DNA of 64,000 nucleotides from JALORV01 sp963707445 (GTDB taxonomy: Bacteria; Pseudomonadota; Gammaproteobacteria; Burkholderiales; Burkholderiaceae_F). Within the stretch, counting starts at the first letter, position 1. Each line of letters begins with the position of its first letter. The DNA lies in the NCBI GenBank assembly GCA_963707445.1, contig CAVPPW010000020.1, positions 1 through 64,000 on the forward strand, written 5' to 3'. The notes beneath the pieces were generated by a model. That model searched no databases. It was not told where the DNA came from and was given only the letters and a program-made list of their open reading frames with translations. This document shows positions 19,019 through 28,355 of the stretch, in pieces. The position numbers and the translations under genes are program-made.

Positions 19019-21078
19019 CAGCCATCCTCCCGATGCGATTATGGCAGGCGCTGCCAGAGGTCGCAGCGAATGCAGCCGGGCGAGCTGGGCGCGCAACTGC
19101 CCGGGCGTCGTCGCCGGCAACTGACAGCTTCCATGCTGGCACAAGTACGCACGGCCGGCATCGCGCCTGGCCGCGAGCGGGACGCAGTCGGGCGGGGCGC
19201 TGATGAACGTCGCCAGCGGCGCGAAGTCCGAGCGAACGATCGAGAGCGGATCGTCTCCGGCCGGCAGCAGCAGGTCGGCGCCGTGCTCGCTCAGCAGATG
19301 TACGAGCAGCATCGTCGGCACCGCGGCCGGCGCGGCCTCGAGCAGCGCGGCTTGCCGCTCGATCGAGGCTCTGAACGATGTCGGCCCAGTCGCCGCGGTC
19401 ATAGACGCCTGCCAGCCGTGCCAGCAGTTCGCACGCGGCGGCGGTGGCGGACGGCACTGGCGCCGTCGAATAGGTCGCGCGCGCGCGCCGGCAGGTGGCC
19501 GGGCTCGCCGTCGTAGAAGCCTTCGCCGTCGACGTGGAAGCGCTCGACCATTCGACCCGCCAGGTCGCGCGCGGACTGCAGCCATTCCGGTTCGCCGGTT
19601 GCAGCGTGCAGTTCGAGCAGGCCGAGCCCGACCTGCGCGTGATCGGACAGATAACTCTCGGCGCGCAGTGTGCCGTCGCGCCAGGCGTGGCGCAGCCGGC
19701 CTTCGCTCATCATCGTGCCGAGCAGGAAACGCGCAAGCGAGCGCGCGGTTTCGACGAAGTCGTCGCGGCCGAGCAGGCGGCCCGCTTCGGCGAACGCACG
19801 CAGCGCCATGCCGTTCCAGTCGGCGAGCACCTTGTCGTCGGTGATCGGCCAGATGCGCTGCGAGCGGACCGCATACAGCCGCTCCCGCACCGACTGCTCC
19901 CACTGCCGCCACGAGTCGGCATCGAGGCCGAGCGCCGACTGCACCGCCTCCGGATCGCGCCGCTCCAGCACATTGAGTCCATGCTCCCAGTTGCCTGCCT
20001 CGGTCACGCCGTACAGGCGCGCGGCGGGGCCGGCATCGGCACCGAGGACCGCGTGGAATTCGGCGGCTGTCCAGACGTAGAACTTGCCTTCGACGCCTTC
20101 GGAATCGGCGTCCTGCGCGGAGCTGAACGCGGCCGGCGCGGCGGCCGGATGCATCTCGCGACGCAGCCACGCGAGCGTGTCTTCGGCGACGAATCGCAGG
20201 CGCTCGTCACCCGTGAGCCGGTACGCACCGGCGTAAATGCGCGCGAGCTGCGCGTTGTCGTACAGCATCTTCTCGAAATGCGGCACGTGCCAGCGCTCGT
20301 CGGTCGAATAGCGCGCGAAGCCGCCACCGACGTGATCGAGCATTCCGCCGGCGGCCATCTCTGCGAGCGTGGTGGCCAGCATCGTGCGCGCGCGCTCTTC
20401 ACCGGTGGCCGCCAGCGTCAGCAGGTACTGCAGCAGCGGCGACTGCGGAAACTTCGGGGCGGCGCCGAAGCCGCCATGCCTTTCGTCGAATTGGCGCGCG
20501 AGTTGCGTAACCGCCTGCTCGTGAAGCCGGTCGGCCGGCCGGCGCGGCGCGGCGATCGTACCTTCGCGGACATGCGCGAGCAGCGCGTCGGCCTGCTGCT
20601 CGACCTCGGCGCGGCGCGTCGTCCACGCTTCACGCACGGCGGAAAGCACGCCGGAGAAGCTCAGCAGGCCATAGCGATCCGCCGGCGGGAAGTAGGAGCC
20701 GCCGAAAAACGGCTTCAGCTGCGGCGTCAGGAACATGTTCATCGGCCAGCCGCCGCGCCCCGTCAACGCCTGCAGCGCGCTCATGTAGACATGATCGACG
20801 TCGGGCAGCTCCTCGCGATCGACCTTGATCGCGACGAAGCCGGCGCGGAGCTGGCGGGCGATCGCCTCGTCCTCGAAGCTTTCGCGTTCCATCACGTGAC
20901 ACCAGTGACAGGTCGCGTAGCCGACCGACAGCAGGATCGGCTTGTCTTCGGCGCGCGCCTTCGCAAAGGCCTCCTCGCCCCACGGATACCAGTCGACCGG
21001 GTTATGCGCGTGCTGCAACAGGTAGGGACTGGTCTCGCGGGCGAGGCGATTGGCCGGGCGAGTCGCTGGCGCGTCCAT
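19018..21078 (-). CDS. DUF255 (YyaL-like) thioredoxin-domain protein, frameshifted near C-terminus
   Basis: Long protein with an N-terminal thioredoxin-like domain, TSPYLLQHAHNPVDWYPWGE and SVGYATCHWCHVMERESFED (CxxC motif at about residues 57-60), followed by an (alpha/alpha)6 barrel resembling N-acylglucosamine 2-epimerase (FFGGSYFPPADRYGL, AGGMLDHVGGGFARYSTDER, HVPHFEKMLYDNAQLARIYA, ITDDKVLADWNGMALRAFAE). The role is unclear; the family is widely distributed. The main frame (19399-21078) breaks near 19440, and the rest (AAVPTMLLVHLLSEHGADLL, GRAYLCQHGSCQLPATTPGQ) continues in two other frames. The stop is uncertain; I place it at the TGA overlapping the CBS start. Confidence 0.82.
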
Positions 21079-21153
21079 GACCGCATGAGCCTACGCCAGC
21101 GCAGCGCGCTGCGCGAGGGCGACCGCCGGCCCGCGCCTCTTCGGTTCGCTGGA

Positions 21154-21664
21154 TCAGAACGGCACGGGCGGCCCGCGCCAGCCTTCATCCCGAGGCTGGG
21201 CGCGGACCAGGGCCTGCGCGGCTTCCAGCCAGCCGTCGCATGCATTGCGGCCCGGTCGACGCTCGCAGAATATTCAACAGCCCCTTGCACTTTGCGTAGA
21301 AGCCGAAGAACCGCAGCACGTTCCGCTTCTGCGCGTCACTCAGCGGGTAAGTGCTGCAGACGAGCTTGTCGTCCGACATGCCGCGGTCCGTCAGCGTGAC
21401 CGCCCCCCAGGCCTTGACGCGCAACAGGGTCCCGGCTTGCAGGCGCGGCCCCAGTACCAGCGCATCGAGCAGATCGCCCTCGAGTCCGACGTAGCTCGGC
21501 ACAGAACCGTAGTTGAACGGACACGGCAAGGGCGAGACGAAATCAACGTGTCCCGTGGACCCGCGTTTGATGAAGGAGCCCTTCGGAATTTCGATGATGA
21601 CTTCGACTTCGGGCGGAGCGGGTCTCTCGCCGGCAGGAAGTGGAATCGAGGTCGCAACGTTCAC
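21154..21664 (-). CDS. Inorganic pyrophosphatase-like protein, one frameshift
   Basis: Resembles soluble class A inorganic pyrophosphatases, which hydrolyse PPi in the cytoplasm: VEVIIEIPKGSFIKRGSTGH (EIPKGS-K), CPFNYGSVPSYVG, GDLLDALVLGPRL (metal-binding Asp pair) and TDRGMSDDKLVC. The usual DxDPxD is reduced to GDLLDA, so activity is not assured. The open frame ends at 21185 with a non-family tail; a one-base insertion near 21268 would give RPGRNACDGWLEAAQALVRA and a stop at 21154. Start at the ATG at 21664. The upstream neighbour is a transglutaminase-like gene on the same strand. Confidence 0.7.
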
Positions 21665-21760
21665 GCGGACAGCCTACGCTCGCCAGACCGCGGGAGACCT
21701 CTGGCGATGTCTGAGCTGGAACGTTGAAGTCGCTCCCGGGCATCCAACGGCCCAGGCAGG

Positions 21761-22429
21761 TTACGGTGGGGGTGCCTTCGGCTTTGGATACTGCACCGCT
21801 CCCGCCATCCGTTGCTCGAACGGATCACGCCGCGACAGATGCTTCACGTGGTGCGCATGCATGAGCGGGTAGTGCCGCAGGTGCGCTAGGCGATCGTGCG
21901 CCTCCCAGCAGTTCGCCTCGCTGCAGACCCACTTGGTTACGTCCAGCCGCCGCATGTCGAACGCACCCGAGTAGCTTCGCAGCGTGCGCCGCCCGCGTTT
22001 GTCGCTGTACTCATGGAAATATGAGAGCGCAAGCTCACGCAAGCTCCGATAAATGGGATCCCGATAGCGCAGCGCCACGCCGTTCGACTTGGAGATCGCG
22101 CCCCATGCGCCCTTGCGGCGGAATAAAGCAATCACGTGCGGGTAGTCGCTCGGTTCGCAATCGAGATGCATCACGTACGGCGGTTCGCCATGGATCCAGA
22201 GCGCGCAGGCGGCGACGAACGCACCTTCGATGCAATGCGCGCGCCGGTGACGCAGCACGCCGCGCACCGAGTACGCCGTCTCGCCGTCCGGTTCGTGGTT
22301 GATCGGGATCGCGTTAAGGAAGGCCTGGATTCGCTGCGGCGAATCAAGCCGCGCAAGCCTGGCGAACTCGCCTATCCCCAGGCCCAGGTCCTGGCGGCGG
22401 GCGAACCGTCGGCGTAGCGGGAGACTCAT
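21761..22429 (-). CDS. Conserved hypothetical, transglutaminase-like
   Basis: Protein of 222 residues. The central part, LRHRRAHCIEGAFVAACALW then YVMHLDCEPSDYPHVIALFR and GAWGAISKSNGVALRYRD, has the order of a transglutaminase-like catalytic core: Cys at the start of a helix (HCIEGA), then His (PHVIAL) and an acidic or Asn partner. That assignment is inference. The C-terminus is His-rich (HDRLAHLRHYPLMHAHHVKH). No signal peptide. ATG at 22429. It is divergent from the gene at 22709. Confidence 0.55.
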   Translation of the reverse strand: MSLPLRRRFARRQDLGLGIGEFARLARLDSPQRIQAFLNAIPINHEPDGETAYSVRGVLRHRRAHCIEGAFVAACALWIHGEPPYVMHLDCEPSDYPHVIALFRRKGAWGAISKSNGVALRYRDPIYRSLRELALSYFHEYSDKRGRRTLRSYSGAFDMRRLDVTKWVCSEANCWEAHDRLAHLRHYPLMHAHHVKHLSRRDPFEQRMAGAVQYPKPKAPPP

Positions 22430-22708
22430 TGGGCAATGATGGTATCAGCCGCCGAATGGCCGTGTGAATGGGTCGCTGCGGGTGTTTTCACTCGAAAACG
22501 AGCCTGGCAGCGAGCGATTGCCCTCGGGGCGAGGGTCGAGCTTCGGAAGCCCTGACGCGAGGCGAGTACTTCTTAATCCGCAGTTCGAGACTTAGAATGC
22601 CGTGGACGATCTTCTCTTCGGCCGAACCCTGACCGGCCGTTCCTTTCGCTGCCACTTCGGGGCTCTGTCGTCAGCAACGCTGAACGCGGGGCGATTCAGG
22701 AGAGAACA

Positions 22709-23485
22709 ATGAGCAAGCGTTTGGCGACGTCGGCGCGCGACTATGTTCTCGGTCTGGAGCTTCCCGATGCGGGTCCGATGCTCGAGACCACGCGCGCGCC
22801 CGGAACCTCTGGCGAGGTGTCGTTTTCGGGCGATCCCCAGGCGCTGGTTGTCGGTGGACAGCTCGCCGAGTTCAGCAAAGCGGTGCCGGCCGACCTGCGC
22901 TCCGCGGTGGCCGACGGGATGTTGCTCGCGCAGCTCGCCGCCAACAAGGCGACAGCGCAAGCTGGCGATGTGTTCCAGTGGTACGACAAGTACGTCGAGG
23001 TTCTGCAGAACGTTGGCTGGCAGATCCACGACTTCCAGTTTCAGCGGCAGCAGCTTGATGGCCAGGAGCTTGACGTCCATGAGGCGATCATTCCGGTGAT
23101 CACTGCAATGCTGGGACCGCAGCTCGCGGCAGCGTCGATCGTGCTGAATGTGCTCCAAGGTCTAAAGCAGATGGACGAGAAACGACCATGGATCACGATC
23201 TTCGATCGAGCGAGCCAGCATGCGAGCGGCGCGAAGTTCCAGGTCGCTTACGTTGATGCGGACGCGGTCGGCCAGCCGCAGATCGCTCTCGCATGTTTCG
23301 GTATTCGCGCAGAAAGGACGATCACGCAGGTGCTCTTCTTCAAATTCTCCGCACAGGGCCTGGAGGTCAAGAAGGCGGAAGGCAAGCTCGGGGTGAGCCT
23401 CGATCGACTGAAGGGCGCGCGGGACGCGCTGGCCGCGCGGGTCGCACCTTTCGTCGATGATTTCGTGAAGAACGTGGACATCTGA
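22709..23485 (+). CDS. Hypothetical protein
   Basis: Intact frame of 258 residues, not recognised. It starts MSKRLATSARDYVLGLELPD after AGGAGAGAAC. The middle is helical and hydrophobic in parts (AIIPVITAMLGPQLAAASIV), and the C-terminal half reads as an alternating strand-turn domain (AKFQVAYVDADAVGQPQIAL, TQVLFFKFSAQGLEVKKAEG) ending in a helix (APFVDDFVKNVDI). No signal peptide. The strand-rich end with a conserved-looking DRASQH segment could be a virion-, toxin- or needle-related fold, but nothing in the neighbourhood supports that. Bases 22450-22708 likely carry its promoter. Confidence 0.6.
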   Translation: MSKRLATSARDYVLGLELPDAGPMLETTRAPGTSGEVSFSGDPQALVVGGQLAEFSKAVPADLRSAVADGMLLAQLAANKATAQAGDVFQWYDKYVEVLQNVGWQIHDFQFQRQQLDGQELDVHEAIIPVITAMLGPQLAAASIVLNVLQGLKQMDEKRPWITIFDRASQHASGAKFQVAYVDADAVGQPQIALACFGIRAERTITQVLFFKFSAQGLEVKKAEGKLGVSLDRLKGARDALAARVAPFVDDFVKNVDI

Positions 23486-23599
23486 TTGCGGGCTTGCGCG
23501 AGCGAGGTCCACTCGGCGTGTTGCCCAGCGCAGCATCGGCAACTACCGTCGGCTGATCGCAGGACTCTCAGGTCGTGAACGTCTCCAGGGGATTACGTC

Positions 23600-24325
23600 A
23601 TGTGCAGCAATCATCATCTGAACCGCCGCTCTTTCCTCAAAACGACGAGCGCCGCAGCTGTGACAGCGGTCGTGACCATGGCGCCGGTCGGGAACATCGC
23701 GTACGGCGCCGCGCTGACGAAGGCGCAACGCGACAAGCTGACGCCCGATGAAATCATCGAGCTGATGAAGCAAGGCAATCAGCGCTTCCGCCTCGGGAAG
23801 GAATCGCCGCACGATTACCTCGCTCAGCAGAAGGTGAGCGCCAAGGGACAGTATCCCGCGGCGGTGATACTGAGCTGCATCGACTCGCGCGCGCCGGCCG
23901 AGACGATCATGGACCTGGGCATCGGCGACACCTTCAACGCACGCGTGGCCGGCAACATCTCCAACGACGACATCCTCGGAAGCATGGAGTTTGCGTGCAA
24001 GCTGGCCGGCGCGAAGGTCGTGCTTGTGATGGGGCACACCGCCTGCGGCGCCATCAAGGGTGCGATCGACAACGCGCAGCTTGGAAATCTCACCGGGTTG
24101 CTCGGCAAGATCCGCCCCGCCGTTGCCGCAACCAAGTATCAGGGTGAGCGTTCTGCCAGTAACTATGGCTTCGTAGATGCGGTGGCACGCACGAATGTCG
24201 AGCTGACGATGGCAGACATCCGTCGTCGCAGCTCCGTGTTGGCGGATCTCGAAAAGTCAGGCGCAATCAAGATCGTCGGAGCGATGTACAACCTGGAGAC
24301 AGGGGTGGTCGAATTCTTCGGCTGA
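23600..24325 (+). CDS. Beta-carbonic anhydrase with Tat-type signal
   Basis: Interconverts CO2 and bicarbonate. The N-terminus has a twin-arginine-like signal (NRRSFLKTTSAAAVTAVVTM), so the enzyme should act in the periplasm. Zinc-binding motifs are complete: AVILSCIDSRAPAETIMDLG (Cys, Asp, Arg), then VVLVMGHTACGAIKGAID (His, Cys). About 241 residues. ATG at 23600 (MCSNHHLNRR). A second carbonic anhydrase lies at 30765, without an export signal. The next gene, an outer-membrane barrel, starts 93 bases downstream on the same strand. Confidence 0.92.
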   Translation: MCSNHHLNRRSFLKTTSAAAVTAVVTMAPVGNIAYGAALTKAQRDKLTPDEIIELMKQGNQRFRLGKESPHDYLAQQKVSAKGQYPAAVILSCIDSRAPAETIMDLGIGDTFNARVAGNISNDDILGSMEFACKLAGAKVVLVMGHTACGAIKGAIDNAQLGNLTGLLGKIRPAVAATKYQGERSASNYGFVDAVARTNVELTMADIRRRSSVLADLEKSGAIKIVGAMYNLETGVVEFFG

Positions 24326-24418
24326 TGCGGCTGATTAACGGCGTGCAGCAGGACGATGCGGATCAGACTCGGCAGCCAAGCCTGGATATATCGAAAGCTC
24401 AAGCGAAAGGAGGGCAAA

Positions 24419-25243
24419 ATGAGCAAGACGAGAGGAAGCCTGCATCGGGTACTGCTAGGCGCGGCCGGATTCGTGCTGGGAGCCGCAGTCACTAGCGCGC
24501 AAGCGCAGATGAAGGCGGACGACCTGCGCTTCCGCGCGACGATTTACGGCTGGTTCCCGGGTATCAGCGGAACAACGGAGTTTCCCAGCGGCGCGGGCGG
24601 GCCATCGCTCAACGTGAATGCGAAGGACCTGATCGAAGACCTGAAGATGGCCTTCATGGGCACGTTCGAGGTCCAGAGCGGCAAATGGGGCGCGCTGGTC
24701 GACTGGGTCTATGCCGATGTCGGCGGCGACAAGAGCGGCACGCGCGACTTCTCGATCCGCGGCCAGACGCTGGCGGCCGGCGTCACCGCCAACCTGAGCC
24801 TCGACACCAAGACCAATATCCTGACGCTGGCAGGGACCTACTCGTTGGTCGAAGACCCGGCGACCAGCGTCGGCCTCGTGTTCGGCGCGCGCATGCTGAA
24901 GTCGGACGGCACGCTGAACTGGGCCTTCAACGGCACCGGCCCGGCGGGCATCGGAGCGGCGGGCACGAGCGAGGTCAGCGCGACCAACTGGGACGCGATC
25001 ATCGGCGTGCGCGGCCGGGCGCGCTTCGGCGACGGTCTGCGCTGGTTCGTGCCGTACTACGCCGATGTCGGCGGCGGCAACTCGAAGCTCACCTGGCAGG
25101 CGATCGTCGGCCTCGGATACTCGTTCAGCTGGGGCGACGTCGGCGTCGTCTGGCGTTATCTCGACTACGAGTTCAAGTCCGGCGAGCCCGCCCAGTCACT
25201 GACCTTCAACGGAGTCGCGGCCGGAGTCAGCTTCACCTTTTGA
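24419..25243 (+). CDS. Outer-membrane beta-barrel protein
   Basis: About 274 residues. Signal peptide (VLLGAAGFVLGAAVTSAQAQ) followed by alternating amphipathic strands rich in Gly and aromatics: FRATIYGWFPGISGTTEF, GALVDWVYADVGGDKSG, ILTLAGTYSLVEDP, SVGLVFGARMLKS, DAIIGVRGRARFGDGLRWFV, GLGYSFSWGDVGVVWRYLDY, ending in the C-terminal signature VSFTF with a terminal Phe, as needed for BAM-dependent insertion. The ATG at 24419 has AGGAGGGC directly upstream. It is probably cotranscribed with the Tat-exported carbonic anhydrase. Substrate or pore role unknown. Confidence 0.85.
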   Translation: MSKTRGSLHRVLLGAAGFVLGAAVTSAQAQMKADDLRFRATIYGWFPGISGTTEFPSGAGGPSLNVNAKDLIEDLKMAFMGTFEVQSGKWGALVDWVYADVGGDKSGTRDFSIRGQTLAAGVTANLSLDTKTNILTLAGTYSLVEDPATSVGLVFGARMLKSDGTLNWAFNGTGPAGIGAAGTSEVSATNWDAIIGVRGRARFGDGLRWFVPYYADVGGGNSKLTWQAIVGLGYSFSWGDVGVVWRYLDYEFKSGEPAQSLTFNGVAAGVSFTF

Positions 25244-25303
25244 GTCGCCGGGGCTTCATCGAGCGCTCGATCAGTAGCCGGGCGATGCGGCACGTTGCCT
25301 CTT

Positions 25304-26740
25304 CTAGCGGGGTAAGCCGCTGGAGGCTGGGTCATAGACGGTTGGCTCCGTATCCGTCGGCACACGCCAAAATGGCTTTGCGACTTCGATCAACGGCCGC
25401 CCCGGCGCGTTGGGCGATCGCCGGTAACGCAGCATCGCGATCAGATCCGAGCTCACGCGAGGATTGGAGACGAAGTAGCTGTGGCAAACGAAGCACTCTG
25501 CCTCTGTGACTTCTATTACATCGAATAGCGCCAGTGCGCGAGACTGCTCGATGACCTCCGGCGGGATTGCGCTCGCCTGAATGCGCCCGAGCCGGTTGAT
25601 GCTTCGAAACAGCCAACCGGAAGCCGCGAGCGCCTTATCGCTGGGCGACACGTACGTGGTGACGCGAAACTCCGGTGGAGGCCGCGGCATCGCTTGATAC
25701 GGCCTGGGTACCTTTCCGTACGGCAAGTCAGGATCGGACGCCGTCTTCCAAATCTTGGACGGAGCGACATCGATGTCCAGATCGGGCGCGATAAGCACCA
25801 CGTTGCCGATGTTGAACCGTTCGGCGAGCGTGGTTTCGGTGATGTACGCCTCGACACTCAGGTCGGCCAAAGCCGTGGCCGCAAGGTCAGTCCCGCGGCT
25901 GTGCGCAAGCACGTGCAGCCTTTCAACGCCAGGCGTTTGAGCAATGATGCGAATCGTCTTTTTGAGGTCTTCGGTGGCGAACTCGCCCGACTCGCGATCG
26001 ACGGTGTATCCCAGCAATGGGCTCTTGCCCCCCGAGGGCCACGTGAAGATCGCGCAGACGAATTCCCGACCGAGAAAATGACACAACTCGGCCATGGTCA
26101 GGGCGGCGCTTTCAAACGAATTGGCGTAACCGTGCACGAATAGCACGACTTCCTTGCGCGGCGCGGTCGCGAGCCGGCTCTGGATCAGAGCTTGCATTGT
26201 CTTTTTCGCCGCATCATGCGCGGCGACGGTGGCTGGATTGCGTGCGGTGTCCGCGGGGGTGATCGCCAGCTCGTACGGTATCGGCGGAAAGCGTCCGAGT
26301 TCGTTCGTGGCACCCAACCTAAGAACGACAGGAACTTCTCGGTCAGCAACAGTGCTTTGTGCGGCGAGCGCGTCCCACGTTAGAGAGTCGCCGAATGCGA
26401 CAGTGGTCGTTCCAAACGCCAGTTGGCGCGATCGGCCGGCCGAGTAGGGATTAGCGTCGTCGGTATCGCTCGAGGAAGCGCGATCCGTCGCGTAGAGAAG
26501 ATCAAGCGACGGCGTGCGATGCGCCGCGGAGACATTGGTGAAAAGGGGCTCGGCCTGCTTCCCGGTGTACAGCACCGGAGTTGGCATCATGCGATAGGGC
26601 GTCGCGCAACCTGTCAGAAAGAGCGCCACGAATAGCAGGCCCGGGCGGACCAGCAAGTGCAGAGCGCACGCCGTCAATTGGCGTCTTGCGGAAACTTCGC
26701 TCTGCCTCAAGCGGAGCTCTCGGACCGGCCGCTGCAGCAT
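25304..26740 (-). CDS. Alpha/beta hydrolase lipoprotein (DUF900-like)
   Basis: Lipoprotein with an alpha/beta hydrolase domain. Export signal LLVRPGLLFVALFLTGCATP with a lipobox (LTGC). The catalytic region follows the DUF900 pattern: EVVLFVHGYANSFESAALTM (oxyanion HGY), then the nucleophile VLAHSRGTDLAATALADL (Ser in HSRGT), and VLIAPDLDIDVAPSKIW (acid). About 478 residues with a C-terminal extension (ECFVCHSYFVSNPRVSS). ATG at 26740 is chosen; a longer start at 26800 adds non-signal sequence. Substrate unknown. The DUF3313 lipoprotein is encoded just upstream on the same strand. Confidence 0.8.
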   Translation of the reverse strand: MLQRPVRELRLRQSEVSARRQLTACALHLLVRPGLLFVALFLTGCATPYRMMPTPVLYTGKQAEPLFTNVSAAHRTPSLDLLYATDRASSSDTDDANPYSAGRSRQLAFGTTTVAFGDSLTWDALAAQSTVADREVPVVLRLGATNELGRFPPIPYELAITPADTARNPATVAAHDAAKKTMQALIQSRLATAPRKEVVLFVHGYANSFESAALTMAELCHFLGREFVCAIFTWPSGGKSPLLGYTVDRESGEFATEDLKKTIRIIAQTPGVERLHVLAHSRGTDLAATALADLSVEAYITETTLAERFNIGNVVLIAPDLDIDVAPSKIWKTASDPDLPYGKVPRPYQAMPRPPPEFRVTTYVSPSDKALAASGWLFRSINRLGRIQASAIPPEVIEQSRALALFDVIEVTEAECFVCHSYFVSNPRVSSDLIAMLRYRRSPNAPGRPLIEVAKPFWRVPTDTEPTVYDPASSGLPR

Positions 26741-26844
26741 GAAACAAGGCCGGCTATCGCTGAGTCTGCGAATGTGCTGCCCCGCCCACAGGATCGTCAC
26801 CGGCCGGAGGATCTAAGTACAGCCTTCGCCGGTGGCGATCCGGC

Positions 26845-27532
26845 TCACTTGGGCTTGACGTGCGTTGCGAGCTCCGGAAAGGCAATCCCGGCCAGTTCGT
26901 CCACCAATGGCTTAACAGATTCCAGCGTGACGACCTGCTGGCCCGCCGATCCTCGTCAAGCGCTCGCCCGTTCCCACCCGCACTCTCATCGCGAGCAATT
27001 CGCCCGTGACGCTGTCCGTGCCCTCGATCTCGAATACGATGAACGCTCGTTGTGGCGCCCCCGTCGCCGCACTTGCGGCCATCGTGGCCACAAATGCGAT
27101 GGGAACATATTGGTAGGGTTTCAGACCCTCACCTTGCGCTGCTATGGCGGAGACCGCGGCGCGGAGTTGCACCACGCCGGGCCCGGCACGATCGACCACC
27201 CTGAACCGTTGGCCGATTCCTCGCTGAAAAGTCTCGTTGGAGTAGGTGATAATTTGGCGCAGGGCCTCGGCGCTCACCTGTTCGGTCGGTCTGGGCTCAG
27301 GGTAGAAAGTGATCGGGTCGAGCAGTATCGCGTTGTAGTTGGCCGGGGTGAGCTTGGGGCTCACCCACATCCGAATCGTCTTGCCAAGGGCGTCCTTGGT
27401 CTCCTGCAAGTCCGAATAGTCCCGCAAGAAGCCCGAACCCTCGGATTGTTTGACATCGGATCCAGTTGCGCATGCCCCCAAGGCCACTGCGAGGAGAACG
27501 ACGCAAGCGCGGTGTGCGAGTGATTTATTCAT
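26845..27532 (-). CDS. DUF3313-family lipoprotein, one frameshift
   Basis: Envelope lipoprotein of unknown role. Signal and lipobox LLAVALGACATG. The body shows the DUF3313 layout: GFLRDYSDLQETKD near the mature start, WVSPKLTPANYNAILLDPIT, and the conserved central FIVFEIEGTDSVTGELLAMR. An extra base near 26950 changes frame; the proper end continues QQVVTLESVKPLVDELAGIA and KPK with a stop at 26845. About 228 residues. ATG at 27532. The glycine-zipper gene starts 128 bases away on the opposite strand. Confidence 0.82.
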
Positions 27533-27659
27533 GACCCCACCTCCTCAACCAGTCCGTCATCGGCGTGGATACCGAAGCCAGACCGGGGAATCTAGTATGT
27601 CGCCCATCTCGACGCGCGGTCAACCGCGCATCCACCGTTGTCACCCTTGGAGCGCTCAT

Positions 27660-28218
27660 ATGACAAACAGATTGCAATGGTGCACGTTAGGACTCGCCGG
27701 GTGGATGCTTGCGACCAGCGCGGCGACAGCTCAGACCAGCGTCAGCTATGGAAAGATCACGGCAGTCAAACCGGTCGCCGTGGAAAACGCTAAAGCACAA
27801 GGCGCTGGTGCATTGGTCGGTGGAACGATAGGGCTCGTCTCTGGGCGAGGACAATCGGGCAGCAACCAGGCGCTCCGTGGCGTTGCAGGCGGTGTGGCCG
27901 GGCAGCAGGTCGCGAAACGTGCCAGCACGAAGCAGGCGTTCGAATACACGCTGCTGATGGCAGGCAAGCTCCACCATTACCGTTGTCACCGACGAGGCCG
28001 GGATGCGTGTGGGTGACTGCGTGGCGGTTGAGCGCGGTTCCTACGTCAATCTACGTTTGGTCGACGACAAGCAATGCGCAGCCGGAGTCAAGCCGACATC
28101 GGCCGCAACCCGCGATGCGGCTGCCTGCAACGGGGCCAAGGACGAAGTCCTGAAGGCAACGACCGATGAGGCTTTCGACCGCGCCGAGCGCAAAGTAAGG
28201 CTGCTTTGCGCAGATTAG
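27660..28218 (+). CDS. Glycine-zipper outer-membrane protein (SlyB-like), one frameshift
   Basis: Exported protein with a signal peptide (LGLAGWMLATSAATAQ), a SlyB-type lead SVSYGKITAVKPVAVEN, and a glycine-zipper two-helix segment GAGALVGGTIGLVSGRGQSG and RGVAGGVAGQQVAKRAS. Near 27970 one base too many shifts frame; it continues STITVVTDEAGMRVGDCVAV and ERGSYVNLRLVDDKQC. An added C-terminal helix (CNGAKDEVLKATTDEAFDRA) is not part of SlyB. The start at 27660 lies after GGAGCGCTC. It is likely an envelope-stability factor. Confidence 0.75.
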
Positions 28219-28355
28219 CCGCCGATCGCATCGCACTAGCGTATCACGGCCGTCACACGTCACGGCACGAAAGCGGCAACGCGATCGACAAACCAGAATG
28301 CCGCCAAGGTGCCGATCGCGTAAGTCAGCGCTTGGGCAAGGCGCTCACGACGTGT

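Noticed and set aside
19495..21399. Long plus-strand open frame of 634 codons
   Set aside because: It lies antisense to the well-conserved DUF255 and pyrophosphatase-like genes and shows no family motifs; it is a by-product of high GC.
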